From positions 231,074 through 295,073 of the forward strand of contig NZ_BCWW01000009.1 of assembly GCF_001894785.1 (NCBI RefSeq): DNA of 64,000 nt, in the 5' to 3' direction. A program made the position numbers and the translations under genes. Within the stretch, counting starts at the first letter, position 1; every line of letters begins with the position of its first letter. A model generated the notes under the pieces. The model did not search any database, had not been told where the DNA came from, and was given only the letters and a program-made list of their open reading frames with translations. The DNA comes from Rhodococcoides fascians NBRC 12155 = LMG 3623. GTDB taxonomy: Bacteria; Actinomycetota; Actinomycetes; Mycobacteriales; Mycobacteriaceae. Shown piece by piece: positions 8,164 to 17,065 of the stretch.

Positions 8164-10437
8164 CTAGTGCGCCGACCCGGGGCGTCGAACGGTGCCCGCA
8201 TCGATCAGTTCGTCCCACTCGGCCTGGATCTGCTTCTCGGCGGGGGTGAGGACGAATCCGGCAGGACCGAAGATCTTCGATGGCACCTCCGGCTCCTCGT
8301 TGTCCGGCAGATCTGCTCCGCGAACGGCTCTGACGCACACGATGACTCCGGCGATGACGACGACCAGGACGAGTACCGCGAAGATGATCGACAGCGTGCC
8401 CTGGATGAACGTGTTGCGAATGACCGCGTCGATGGCCTCGGGGGTCTTTGCGCTGCCGAAGCTGCTCAGGCCCTGCTCCTTCGCGTCACGGAACTGAGAA
8501 TGCTGCGTCCAGTAACCGATGGCCGGGGTGGAGGAGAAGATCTTCTGGTACGAGGCCGTCATCGTGACGATGAGGTCCCAGGCAAGTGGAATGCCAGGGA
8601 TCCACGCCCATTTGTACAGACCTCGTTTGACGACGATCACCATGACCACCGTCAGGGCGATGGCGGCGAGCAACTGATTGGCGATACCGAACAGCGGGAA
8701 CAGGGTGTTGATGCCGCCGAGCGGGTCGGTGACTCCCATGAGAAGGATTGCGCCCCAGGCTGCGACGACGATCAGCGAGCAGATCCATGCTCCGGGACGC
8801 CACGACGGGTCCTTGAACTTCTTGGCCGAGGCTCCGGGCAGGTTGCCGATGCTGTCGGAGAGCATGAAGCGTGCGACGCGGGTGCCGGCATCGACCGTGG
8901 TGAGGATGAACAGTGCCTCGAACATGATCGCGAAGTGGTACCAGAACGACTTTAGCGATTCGCCGCCGAACACCTGATGCAGAACCTCGGACATGCCGAA
9001 CGCGAGGGTCGGTGCGCCGCCGGTGCGAGAGATGATCGATTCCTCGCCCACATCGGTTGCCGCCTGACTCAATTCGGCCGCCGAGATGTCTCCGCCGCTC
9101 AATCCCAACCCGTTGACGTACGTCGCCGCAGTCTCCGGGGTGCCGCCGGTCAGAGTGGCCGGAGCGTTGAGTGCAAAGTAGATGTGCTGATCGAGAACAC
9201 ATGCGGTGATCAGAGCCATGATGGCGACGAACGACTCGGTGAGCATGCCGCCGTAGCCGATCATGCGCATCTGCTTTTCCTTCTCGAGCAACTTCGGCGT
9301 GGTGCCGGAGGAGATCAGAGCGTGGAAACCCGAGAGCGCACCGCAGGCGATGGTGATGAACAGGAACGGGAACAGTGATCCTGCGAATGCCGGTCCGTTG
9401 CCTTCGGTGGCGAAGGTGGTCATGGCGGGCATCTGAATCTCGGGGCGGGCGATGAGAATTCCGACGGCCAACAGGGCGATGGTGCCGACCTTCATGAACG
9501 TCGAAAGATAGTCGCGCGGGGCGAGCAGCAACCACACCGGCAGGATGCAGGCCAGCAGACCGTAGCCGATGAGCAGCCAGGCGACCGTCACCTTGGAGAG
9601 CGTGAACCAGTCTGTGCCCCATTCGGTTTCGGCGACCCAGCCGCCGGCAACGATGGCGAGCAGAAGCAGGACGACACCGATGAGCGAGACCTCGGTGACG
9701 TTGCCCGGCCGCAGGTAGCGCAGATACACACCCATGAACAGGGCGATGGGGATGGTCAGCGCGATGGAGAACACGCCCCACGGACTTTCGGCGAGCGCGT
9801 TGACGACGACGAGAGCAAGAACCGCGATCAGGATGATCATGATGACGAACACCGCGATCAGCGCGGCGGTTCCGCCGACTACTCCGAGTTCGTCACGGGC
9901 CATCTGGCCGAGGCTGCGGCCGTTGCGGCGCGTCGAGATCCACAGCACCAGGAAATCCTGGACGGCTCCGGCGAACACGACGCCGATGATGATCCACATG
10001 GTGCCGGGCAGGTAGCCCATCTGGGCCGCCAGAACCGGTCCGACGAGGGGGCCCGCTCCCGCGATCGCGGCGAAGTGATGGCCGAACAACACCCGACGGT
10101 CCGTCGGCATGTAGTCCTTGCCGTTCTCCAAGATCTCGGCGGGCGTGGCTCGGTCGTCGCGAGGAAAGACGATCTTGCGTTCGATCAGTCTGGCGTAGAA
10201 GCGAAACGCGAAGATGTAGGTACACACCGCGGCGATGACGAACCAGACTGCGTTGGGATTCTCGCCGCGGACGATGGCGATGATCGTCCAGGCGACGCCG
10301 CCGAGCAGGCCGATCACGACGAGCATCAGACGCTTGATCGGCGTCATGGGATGGGAATCGACGACTCCGACAGGTGGTAGGTCGGGGTCTGTCTTCAGCA
10401 ATTCGACGTGTGGATCGTCGGCCGCTTTCAGTGACAT
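8164..10437 (-). CDS. cstA: Carbon starvation protein CstA (peptide/pyruvate uptake)
   Basis: This 757-residue polytopic membrane protein has the CstA core: the conserved GPLVGPVLAAQMGYLPG region near residue 120, about 16-18 hydrophobic segments, and the SGTTPK loop. The family imports pyruvate or small peptides during carbon limitation. ATG 10437 is preferred because GGAG lies nine bases upstream; the open frame extends 13 codons further. A CRP-like palindrome overlaps the presumed promoter. The gene is followed immediately by the ybdD-like gene. Confidence 0.93.
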   Translation of the reverse strand: MSLKAADDPHVELLKTDPDLPPVGVVDSHPMTPIKRLMLVVIGLLGGVAWTIIAIVRGENPNAVWFVIAAVCTYIFAFRFYARLIERKIVFPRDDRATPAEILENGKDYMPTDRRVLFGHHFAAIAGAGPLVGPVLAAQMGYLPGTMWIIIGVVFAGAVQDFLVLWISTRRNGRSLGQMARDELGVVGGTAALIAVFVIMIILIAVLALVVVNALAESPWGVFSIALTIPIALFMGVYLRYLRPGNVTEVSLIGVVLLLLAIVAGGWVAETEWGTDWFTLSKVTVAWLLIGYGLLACILPVWLLLAPRDYLSTFMKVGTIALLAVGILIARPEIQMPAMTTFATEGNGPAFAGSLFPFLFITIACGALSGFHALISSGTTPKLLEKEKQMRMIGYGGMLTESFVAIMALITACVLDQHIYFALNAPATLTGGTPETAATYVNGLGLSGGDISAAELSQAATDVGEESIISRTGGAPTLAFGMSEVLHQVFGGESLKSFWYHFAIMFEALFILTTVDAGTRVARFMLSDSIGNLPGASAKKFKDPSWRPGAWICSLIVVAAWGAILLMGVTDPLGGINTLFPLFGIANQLLAAIALTVVMVIVVKRGLYKWAWIPGIPLAWDLIVTMTASYQKIFSSTPAIGYWTQHSQFRDAKEQGLSSFGSAKTPEAIDAVIRNTFIQGTLSIIFAVLVLVVVIAGVIVCVRAVRGADLPDNEEPEVPSKIFGPAGFVLTPAEKQIQAEWDELIDAGTVRRPGSAH

Positions 10438-10461
10438 GTGTGGGGTCTCCATGGTCGCAGG

Positions 10462-10477
10462 TGTGACTGCGATCACC
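10462..10477. promoter_or_regulatory. Candidate CRP/GlxR-type operator upstream of cstA
   Basis: TGTGA-CTGCGA-TCACC matches the CRP-family consensus TGTGA-N6-TCACA at nine of ten arm positions. It lies 25 bases upstream of the cstA start. It overlaps a TAGGGT -10-like hexamer on the minus strand (10480-10475), so binding there would be expected to repress rather than activate. CRP control of cstA is established in E. coli; here it is an inference from the sequence. Confidence 0.42.
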
Positions 10478-10631
10478 CTATGCGTGACGCACTTGCACGT
10501 CCTCGAATCGACACTTCGCGGTGCGCCCGGCGGTCACTCGTGTGCGCCGAGTGGCGGCGGCCTGGAACCGGATGGTGCTGGGCTGCGTCGTACCGGGTGT
10601 CATCACTTCATTCATTCGGGGGGAACACCAC

Positions 10632-10934
10632 ATGTCGGGACCGTACGAGCAAACTCATCAGCAGAACTTTCCCGCGGCGCAGCCCTTTGCGCCGGTGCTG
10701 CCGGCGTCGAACGCAGGGTGGGCAGTGGTGGCAGTCATCTTCTTCTGGCCACTGGCCATCCCCGCGTTCAATCATGCGTTGAAAGTCCATCCACTGTGGT
10801 CGATGGGTGATGTCCAGGGCGCGCAGTACTCGTCGCAGCGCGCGGCGTTCTTCGGCAAGCTGTCCCTCATCATCTTCGGCGTCTTCATCGTTCTCTACCT
10901 GGCGTTCATCGGCTTGGTCGTTTCGAACATGTGA
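10632..10934 (+). CDS. CD225/dispanin-family small membrane protein
   Basis: This 100-residue protein has a hydrophilic, Pro/Gln-rich N-terminus (1-27), one hydrophobic segment (29-47, with FFWPLAIPAF), a short linker (VQGAQYSSQRAAFFGK, 61-76) and a second hydrophobic segment (77-97). This two-helix layout resembles bacterial CD225 (interferon-induced transmembrane-like) proteins, whose role in bacteria is unknown. A purine-rich GGGGGGAA stretch precedes ATG 10632. It is divergent from cstA and convergent with the SDR gene. Confidence 0.72.
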   Translation: MSGPYEQTHQQNFPAAQPFAPVLPASNAGWAVVAVIFFWPLAIPAFNHALKVHPLWSMGDVQGAQYSSQRAAFFGKLSLIIFGVFIVLYLAFIGLVVSNM

Positions 10935-10956
10935 CGGGTCGACGGCGGTGTGCTGA

Positions 10957-11727
10957 TCACCCGCGGGTGACCGAAATTCCGCCGTCGACGTAGAGCGTGG
11001 TTCCATGCACCATCGCGGCATCGTCCGAGACCAGGAACAGCACACCGTCGGCAATGTTCTGCGGCGACAGCACTGTGCCTGCCGGGGTTCCGGCCGTCAT
11101 GGCGTCGAGTACCTGGCGTGCATCCTCGTTGCCCGGGGTCAGAGTGGCTCCGGGCGCGAGGGCGTTCACTCGCACACCGTGTGAGCCGAACTCAGCGGCC
11201 CAACTGCGAGTGAGCTGCTCGTCGGCGGCTTTGGTGGCGGAGTACATCGCAGCGAACGGACTGCCCATCGTGGCCATCCACGACCCGATGTTCACGATGA
11301 CTCCGCTGCCTCGCTCGGCCATGGCCGGTGCGAGCTCACCGACGAGCACGTGCGGTGCTCGGACGTTGACGGCGAGCATGGCGTCGAGCTGGTCGTCGGG
11401 AAGATCGGCTGTCGCGGTGGCCGGATAGATACCGGCGTTGTTGACGAGAATGTCGACGCGGCCGCCGAGGGCGTCGGTAGTGCGGGCGGCGAACTCGCGA
11501 AGTTCGTCGTAGCTGCCGGAGAGATCGACGTCGACGAATGCCGCTGTGCCGCGGGCTTCCGAGATGCGGGCCGCCAGGGCTTTGCCGCGCTCGGCGTCGC
11601 GGCCGCTGACGACCACCGATGCCCCGTGGGCGGCGAGGGTGAGCGCGATGGCAGCACCGATCCCACTGGTCGATCCGGTGACGACGGCGGTGCGTCCATG
11701 GAGTTGTGTGGAACTGGAAGATGTCAT
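10957..11727 (-). CDS. SDR family oxidoreductase
   Basis: This classical 256-residue short-chain dehydrogenase/reductase has the nucleotide motif TGSTSGIG at 17-24, NNAG at 96-99, catalytic S149, Y162 and K166 (YSATK), and a C-terminal YVDGGISV. D68-V69 lies at the family's NAD(P)-contact position. The substrate cannot be inferred. It is divergent from an XRE/MmyB-type regulator, a frequent pairing in which the regulator controls the enzyme gene. A palindrome, GACCTAGGTC, lies between them at 11774-11783. Confidence 0.9.
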   Translation of the reverse strand: MTSSSSTQLHGRTAVVTGSTSGIGAAIALTLAAHGASVVVSGRDAERGKALAARISEARGTAAFVDVDLSGSYDELREFAARTTDALGGRVDILVNNAGIYPATATADLPDDQLDAMLAVNVRAPHVLVGELAPAMAERGSGVIVNIGSWMATMGSPFAAMYSATKAADEQLTRSWAAEFGSHGVRVNALAPGATLTPGNEDARQVLDAMTAGTPAGTVLSPQNIADGVLFLVSDDAAMVHGTTLYVDGGISVTRG

Positions 11728-11773
11728 GACGCCATGTCTACGGTCGCGGAATCGGGCGGACCAGGCGTCGTTC

Positions 11774-11783
11774 GACCTAGGTC
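11774..11783. promoter_or_regulatory. Palindromic candidate operator between the SDR gene and its divergent regulator
   Basis: GACCTAGGTC is a perfect 10-base palindrome in the 102-base divergent intergenic region, and is a plausible binding site for the MmyB-type regulator encoded to its right. Support is its position and symmetry only. Confidence 0.3.
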
Positions 11784-11829
11784 TGTCATGACCAGGTTGG
11801 CCATCGCTCGCGTGGCTACTGTGGATTTC

Positions 11830-12666
11830 GTGAACAACGACAGGTCGGCGCTGAGCGCGTTTCTGCGTGATCGACGCGACCGCATCACTCCAGCCGAGGC
11901 GGGAGTACCGACCTATCCCGGTGCGCGACGGGTCCCGGGCCTGCGGCGAGAAGAGCTCGCAGCGCTGGCCGGAGTGAGTCCGGATTACTACAGCAAGCTC
12001 GAACAGGGTCGCCAGGCCAACGTCTCACCCGAGGTGCTGCGGGCAATTGCTCGGGCGTTGAAACTCGACCGGGTGGAGTCCGCGCATCTGCTCGATCTCG
12101 CATCTCCGGCTGTGCCGGTCGGCAGCGCCCCGGAGCGACCGGATCCGGGATTGCTGCAGGTGATGCGGGCGCTCGATCACGTGCCGGTGCTACTGCTCGG
12201 GCGCTCGGGAACCATCTTGGCCAGCAATGCGCTGGTTCGTGCGGTGTTGAGTCTGCAGTCGTCCGCCGGGGATTCGCTGTTCCACTATCTGTTTCGCAAG
12301 CCCATCGCGCGGGAGCGAATCGTCAACTGGTCGCAGTTCGCGGCGGCCTCGGTTGCCGCGCTGCGCAGAGAGCTTGCCCGAAGGCCGGGCGATCCGACCC
12401 TGACCGCGCTGATCGACGAATTGCGTTCGACGGAGCCTTGTTTCGAGCAATGGTGGAGCGATCACGAGGTCGCCGAATTCGCAGGTGCAACCAAGATCAT
12501 CCAGCACCCGGCGGCGGGCACCCTGCAATTCGGAATCGAGTTTCTGACCTCGCCGAGCGCGCAGGATCAAAGTCTGATCGTCTACACGGTCGAGGAGAAT
12601 TCCAGTACGGCACAAGTCATGCCAATCCTGGCGAGCTGGGACGCAAACTCGGCGATCACCTCTTGA
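11830..12666 (+). CDS. XRE/MmyB-family transcriptional regulator
   Basis: This 278-residue regulator has an N-terminal helix-turn-helix (about 41-78; LRREELAALAGVS then YYSKLEQGR) and a C-terminal MmyB-like ligand-binding region (about 105-275; VLLLGRSG, PCFEQWWSDHEV). GTG 11830 is chosen because TACTGT at 11817-11822 resembles a -10 box placed for a leaderless transcript and because family members begin just before FLRxRR. ATG 11788, 14 codons upstream, is the alternative. It is divergent from the SDR gene, which is its likely target. Its stop overlaps the -35 of the next gene's promoter. Confidence 0.88.
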   Translation: MNNDRSALSAFLRDRRDRITPAEAGVPTYPGARRVPGLRREELAALAGVSPDYYSKLEQGRQANVSPEVLRAIARALKLDRVESAHLLDLASPAVPVGSAPERPDPGLLQVMRALDHVPVLLLGRSGTILASNALVRAVLSLQSSAGDSLFHYLFRKPIARERIVNWSQFAAASVAALRRELARRPGDPTLTALIDELRSTEPCFEQWWSDHEVAEFAGATKIIQHPAAGTLQFGIEFLTSPSAQDQSLIVYTVEENSSTAQVMPILASWDANSAITS

Positions 12667-12693
12667 CCTGAACAACGCTTCAGGTTCTAGCGT
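12663..12693 (+). promoter_or_regulatory. MerR-type promoter: TTGACC-N19-TAGCGT with an internal dyad
   Basis: The -35 TTGACC (12663-12668) and -10 TAGCGT (12688-12693) are separated by 19 bases. That spacing is too long for an ordinary promoter but is the hallmark of promoters untwisted by MerR-family activators. A perfect dyad ACCTGAA-N6-TTCAGGT (12666-12685) sits between them, offset slightly toward the -35 as in mer promoters. The ATG of the LLM gene follows seven bases after the -10, so the mRNA would be leaderless. Confidence 0.6.
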
Positions 12694-12700
12694 CGCAGCC

Positions 12701-13495
12701 ATGGACACATTGGGGCTCGGCTCAATCGGCATTTCCATCGACGTGTCATCGTCGTATCTCGATGAGGCACGCGCGTTGGAATCACTCGGATTCACCTCGT
12801 TCTGGCTGCCGGGCGGGCAGATCGATCGGCTCGGCAGGCTGGCCGATCTGGTTCACGCGACCGAGACCGCCACCGTCGTTCCGGGGATCGTGCCGGTCGA
12901 TGTGTACTCACCTGCACAGACCGGAACACTGTTCGACGAGCTCTCGGACACCGGTCGATTCGTCCTCGGTCTCGGTGGGCCGCAGAGTGCTCGACCTCTC
13001 GCCGAGTTGCATAGATACCTTGACGAACTCGCCGTACCAGCGGATCAGACGCTGCTCGCGGCGCTCGGGCCGAAGAAGTTGGAGATGGCTCGCGACCGCG
13101 CGGCCGGCGCGATCGGGTTGCTCGTGACGCCCGAGTGGACGTCGCAGGCGCGCGGTGCGCTCGGTGTGTCGACGTTGGTGGTCGACCAGTTCGTCGTGGT
13201 CGAGTCCGATCCGGATCGAGCACGCGCTGCAGCTCGGGAGCCGCTGAGCTTCCTCGCAACCGTCCCCGGCTATCGGCAGAACTTCCTCCGCATGGGGTTC
13301 ACCGACGCGGATGTCGAGGATCTCAGCGACCGTCTGGTCGACGACCTGGTGGTGTGGGGGAGTGTCGACGACATCGCCGAGCGGGTGGCCGCTCACCACG
13401 CTGCCGGCGCGGATCACGTAGTTCTGGCACCACTCGGTGCATCGAGTATCGACGCTGGCCGGGCACTGTCCGGGCTGGCCTTGTCGTCAAAGTAG
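12701..13495 (+). CDS. LLM-class flavin/F420-dependent oxidoreductase
   Basis: This 264-residue protein has the luciferase-like TIM-barrel pattern: LGFTSFWLPGGQ near 29-40, FVLGLGGP near 86-93, and the C-terminal LVVWGSVDDIAERVAAHHAAGADHVVL that ends many actinobacterial F420-dependent members. The likely cofactor is F420, which the host can make given fbiC in this window; FMN is the alternative. The substrate is unknown. Expression seems to depend on the MerR-type promoter immediately upstream, suggesting induction by a stress signal or small molecule. No MerR gene is adjacent. Confidence 0.85.
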   Translation: MDTLGLGSIGISIDVSSSYLDEARALESLGFTSFWLPGGQIDRLGRLADLVHATETATVVPGIVPVDVYSPAQTGTLFDELSDTGRFVLGLGGPQSARPLAELHRYLDELAVPADQTLLAALGPKKLEMARDRAAGAIGLLVTPEWTSQARGALGVSTLVVDQFVVVESDPDRARAAAREPLSFLATVPGYRQNFLRMGFTDADVEDLSDRLVDDLVVWGSVDDIAERVAAHHAAGADHVVLAPLGASSIDAGRALSGLALSSK

Positions 13496-13507
13496 ACTCC
13501 ATAGACC

Positions 13508-14587
13508 GTGAGCCTCACCCTCGGAATCGTCGGACTGCCCAACGTCGGCAAGTCCACTCTCTTCAATGCACTGACCAACAACGATGTGCTGGCCGCGAAC
13601 TATCCATTCGCGACCATCGAGCCCAACGTCGGCGTGGTCGCGCTGCCCGATCCTCGGCTCGAGAAGCTGGCCGAGGTGTTCGGTTCGGAGAAGCTCGTGC
13701 CCGCGCTGGTGTCGTTCGTCGACATCGCCGGCATCGTCAAGGGTGCGTCCGAGGGCGCAGGCCTGGGCAACAAGTTCCTCGCCAACATCCGTGAGGCCGA
13801 CGCCATCTGTCAGGTCGTGCGCGTGTTCGCCGACGATGACGTGGTGCACGTCGACGGTCGCGTCGACCCCACCGCGGATATCGAGGTCATCGAGACCGAA
13901 CTCGCGATCGCCGATCTGCAGACTCTCGAGAAGGCGATCCCGCGCCTCGAGAAAGAGGTGCGGATCAAGAAGGACCGCAAGCCGGCGCTCGACGCGGCTC
14001 TGGCTGCGCAGGCCGTTCTGAACGACGGCAAGACGCTGTTCTCGGCGAAGGCGAAGCTCGACTTCGAGCTGCTCGGTGAATTCCAGCTGCTCACCACCAA
14101 GCCGTTCCTGTACGTCTTCAACGCCGACGAGTCGGTGCTGACCGACGACGCGAAGATCGGCGAACTGGCTCGCCTGGTCGCTCCAGCAGATGCGGTGTTC
14201 CTCGACGCGAAAATCGAGTCGGAGTTGCTCGAACTGGACAAGGAGTCGGCGGCCGAGCTGCTCGAATCCGTCGGTCAGACCGAGCCCGGCCTCGACGCGT
14301 TGGCGCGCGCCGGCTTCCACACTCTGGGCTTGCAGACCTACCTCACCGCAGGCCCGAAAGAGGCCCGTGCGTGGACAATTCACCGGGGTGACACCGCACC
14401 CCAGGCCGCAGGCGTCATTCACACCGACTTCGAGCGCGGCTTCATTAAGGCCGAAATCGTCTCGTTCGACGACCTGGTTGCCGCAGGTTCGATGGCCTCG
14501 GCCAAGGCTGCTGGCAAGGTGCGCATCGAGGGCAAGGACTACGTCATGTCCGACGGCGATGTGGTGGAGTTCCGCTTCAACGTGTAG
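13508..14587 (+). CDS. ychF: Redox-regulated ATPase/GTPase YchF (Obg family)
   Basis: This 359-residue P-loop protein has GLPNVGKST at 9-17, switch regions [10 protein letters not shown] and [17 protein letters not shown], a coiled-coil insert, and a C-terminal TGS domain ([21 protein letters not shown], then [11 protein letters not shown]). YchF prefers ATP over GTP, associates with ribosomes and influences oxidative-stress resistance. It starts with GTG 13508, 12 bases after the LLM gene. Confidence 0.96.
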   Translation: MSLTLGIVGLPNVGKSTLFNALTNNDVLAANYPFATIEPNVGVVALPDPRLEKLAEVFGSEKLVPALVSFVDIAGIVKGASEGAGLGNKFLANIREADAICQVVRVFADDDVVHVDGRVDPTADIEVIETELAIADLQTLEKAIPRLEKEVRIKKDRKPALDAALAAQAVLNDGKTLFSAKAKLDFELLGEFQLLTTKPFLYVFNADESVLTDDAKIGELARLVAPADAVFLDAKIESELLELDKESAAELLESVGQTEPGLDALARAGFHTLGLQTYLTAGPKEARAWTIHRGDTAPQAAGVIHTDFERGFIKAEIVSFDDLVAAGSMASAKAAGKVRIEGKDYVMSDGDVVEFRFNV

Positions 14588-14660
14588 TTCTGCTCGGCCG
14601 GTCTCGTGCGGTGACTCGATTCGTATTGGGACAAGCCCGGACTGTGGCACACTCCCGGCG

Positions 14661-15758
14661 GTGAACAGCTCGCTGACGCTCTGCGCCGAAGCCGCAGGTC
14701 CCAACTGCATCTCAGCGCGGATGGAGACACCATCCGGCGTCGAGGTTCGCGTGACTACCGGGTCGAACTACAGCCTGGACCACTCCGTGACTCCCTGGCT
14801 TCCTCCGCTGTTGGCAGCAGGTATGCGGCACAGGTGGGACGTCGACTTCGACGCTCCCGTGGACTCGGTGGCACTTCGCAATGCGTCGAAGGCTCAGAGT
14901 GTTCTTCGCAGCTGGTACCCGAGGCGGTTTCACAAGATATCGATTGCGGCAGACCCCGTACACAGCGTCTCCGAGGCTAAGGGCGTCGGTTGCTTCTTCA
15001 GCGGAGGCGTCGACAGCTTCTATTCGGCGATCACCCAGTCCGAACGCATCACCCACCTGATCTTCGTGCATGGATTGGACATCCACATCGACGACGAGGA
15101 GTTGGCGTCGAAAGCCTTGGCCGGGGCCCGAGAAGCGGCTGCGGATCTGGGCAAACCGTTGATCGAGCTCGAGACCACGGTCAGGTCGGCGCTGGGCGAT
15201 CCCCTGCAGCTCGAATGGGGCGGGGTCTTCCACGGCCCCGCGCTGGCGCATGTCGGTCTGGCATTGTCGGAGCACCTGAGCACGGTCATCATCCCGTCGT
15301 CCTACAGCTACCGGCAGTTACATCCATGGGGATCCCATCCGGATCTCGACCCCCTGTGGTCCAGTGGTGCCGTCGCATTCGAGCATCATGAGCTCGAACA
15401 AGACCGCTACGGAAAGATCCGTCGCATTGGCGGGAACGAGACCGCGATGAACCACCTGCGGGTCTGCTGGGAGAACCCCAACGGCAGCTTCAATTGCGGG
15501 CGTTGTGGCAAATGCACTCGCACGAAAGTCGGTTTGGCACTTGCAGGTGCCGAGAGCGCGACGCTCCCGGGCTCGATCGACAAGGACGCTGCACGTCGGA
15601 TGAAATTGATGGTCTGGGACCGACGCCAACTGCGGGACGGTCTTGCGGCTATGCAGAAGTCGGGAACTCTCGACGCCGGCGTGCGCAAGGCTTTGAGGAA
15701 AGCCATTCGCCGCAGCTACTTCCATTCGGCCGCTTTGTCTCTTCGTAGCCGCTTCTGA
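14661..15758 (+). CDS. PP-loop (QueC/ExsB-like) ATP pyrophosphatase with a zinc-type Cys4 cluster, function unknown
   Basis: About 365 residues. The PP-loop SGGVDS at 114-119 adenylates a substrate carbonyl in this superfamily. Four cysteines near the C-terminus (C269, C279, C282, C285; C-x9-C-x2-C-x2-C) resemble the zinc site of QueC. It is not QueC itself: there is a ~105-residue N-terminal extension and no queuosine genes are nearby. The context (methyltransferase, pyruvyltransferase-like protein, GT2) is more like amidotransferase-type PP-loop enzymes acting on surface sugars. The start is uncertain: GTG 14661 or ATG 14721. Confidence 0.75.
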   Translation: MNSSLTLCAEAAGPNCISARMETPSGVEVRVTTGSNYSLDHSVTPWLPPLLAAGMRHRWDVDFDAPVDSVALRNASKAQSVLRSWYPRRFHKISIAADPVHSVSEAKGVGCFFSGGVDSFYSAITQSERITHLIFVHGLDIHIDDEELASKALAGAREAAADLGKPLIELETTVRSALGDPLQLEWGGVFHGPALAHVGLALSEHLSTVIIPSSYSYRQLHPWGSHPDLDPLWSSGAVAFEHHELEQDRYGKIRRIGGNETAMNHLRVCWENPNGSFNCGRCGKCTRTKVGLALAGAESATLPGSIDKDAARRMKLMVWDRRQLRDGLAAMQKSGTLDAGVRKALRKAIRRSYFHSAALSLRSRF

Positions 15759-15817
15759 CCGTTTGGTCCTCGATCGATGAGACTTCGGTTCGCGGGACGA
15801 CGCAATCGATCAACCGT

Positions 15818-16282
15818 CTACGGTCCGGGTGACCAGTAGCCGCCACCGTTCGCGCCGTCGGAGACGCAGAACATGTCGAATCCGTCCGGCGACACCGCAA
15901 TCCCTCTCGCTGCGGGGTCGCATTCCGACCCTGGCTCCGCATTGCCATCGATGATCGGTGCCGACTGCACCCAATGCGCGCGAGTCGACCCTGCATAGGT
16001 GCACTTCAGGAACGTGCCATCGGCGGAGGTTCCGTGATTGTCGACGCCCGGATCGCATGGTCCGTCCACCTCGGGCAGTGAGGCCGAGGGGGCCTCGGTC
16101 GCGTCCACAGTGGTCTCGACCGGAGCCGGTGGCTCCGTAGTGGAAGGAACTGTGAACAGTGCGGTAGCCGGTAAGGAGTACGGAACAAGTGTTTCGACGG
16201 ATGCCGACGTTCTCGGCGTGAGAGAACCGAAACCGTAGACGACAGTTGCGACCACGAGCAGTTCGATCACTCCGATTGCCAA
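15818..16282 (-). CDS. Membrane-anchored or secreted hypothetical protein
   Basis: About 154 residues. A hydrophobic segment at 2-19 (AIGVIELLVVATVVYGFG) acts as a signal anchor. A Thr/Pro/Ser/Val-rich linker (about 25-70) follows, then a small domain with four cysteines (C77, C94, C121, C140) that could form two disulfides outside the cell. No known family is recognised. The start is weak: TTG 16282 is the first usable codon after an in-frame stop, and GTG four codons downstream is possible. It is transcribed opposite to its neighbours. Confidence 0.6.
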   Translation of the reverse strand: MAIGVIELLVVATVVYGFGSLTPRTSASVETLVPYSLPATALFTVPSTTEPPAPVETTVDATEAPSASLPEVDGPCDPGVDNHGTSADGTFLKCTYAGSTRAHWVQSAPIIDGNAEPGSECDPAARGIAVSPDGFDMFCVSDGANGGGYWSPGP

Positions 16283-16422
16283 GCCCGCGATGGTAGTTCC
16301 ACGACCGGCAGGTCATTCGGTGCGAACGCTACAGGCATCGGTGTCGGCCAGGTGGCAGTTGTCGTCTGCGCGCACGATCGACCGTCGGCTACGCTCCGAA
16401 GCAGTCGAACAGGAGGACATGG

Positions 16423-17040
16423 ATGGGCCTGGAATACCTCGAGTCGTTGGTGCATCGAACTGCCACAGCGGGGGAGCCTTTCGAGCGTGGAGCCGACGAG
16501 TCGGAACTCGGATACCTGTCCGCACTGGCCGCGAGGCCCGGCACGACGTCGATCTGCGAGGTCGGGTTCAATGCCGGCTTCTCGAGCTGGGCGTTCCTCG
16601 AAGCCTCTCCCGACGTGACCGTCGTATCCTTCGATCTGGCCGCGTATGCCTACAGCGACGCCGCGAAAGCCCATGTCGACGAACACTTCCCGGGCCGACA
16701 TACTTTGATCCAGGGAGATTCCCACACCACCATCAAGGCTTATGCCGAGCAACACCCGGACGCGCGCTTCGATGTCATCTTCATCGACGGTGACCATTCT
16801 GTGGAAGGTGCCCGCGCAGACCTCGACGATCTTCGTGCGCTCGCCACCCCGGAATCGGTTGTCATCATGGACGACATCACGCCGTGGCTCTGGTTCGGCG
16901 AAGGTCCGACGCAGGCCTGGCAAGAGGCAGTCGACGCGGGTCGGATCCTGCACACCAACTACTTTCGCGACGGCGAACCCGTCGACGCGGTGACTCCTCC
17001 CGCCGCGCGTGCCTGGGCCGAGGGCCGTTACCCCTTCTGA
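16423..17040 (+). CDS. Class I SAM-dependent methyltransferase
   Basis: A 205-residue Rossmann methyltransferase. Motif I is VGFNAGFSS (48-56), with an acidic residue at the end of strand 2 (VVSFDL), the loop QGDSHTTI, and FDVIFIDGDHSVEGARADL, typical of the cephalosporin-hydroxylase/sugar O-methyltransferase-like clade. VIMDDI follows. AGGAGG lies six bases before ATG 16423, a strong ribosome site. Its substrate may be a glycan made by the neighbouring convergent genes, but that is inference. Confidence 0.86.
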   Translation: MGLEYLESLVHRTATAGEPFERGADESELGYLSALAARPGTTSICEVGFNAGFSSWAFLEASPDVTVVSFDLAAYAYSDAAKAHVDEHFPGRHTLIQGDSHTTIKAYAEQHPDARFDVIFIDGDHSVEGARADLDDLRALATPESVVIMDDITPWLWFGEGPTQAWQEAVDAGRILHTNYFRDGEPVDAVTPPAARAWAEGRYPF

Positions 17041-17065
17041 AAACGGACGGGGTGTCGACCAGCGT

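Noticed and set aside
14661..15758. Naming the PP-loop gene queC
   Set aside because: The cysteine spacing resembles QueC, but the N-terminal extension and absence of queuosine genes argue against it.
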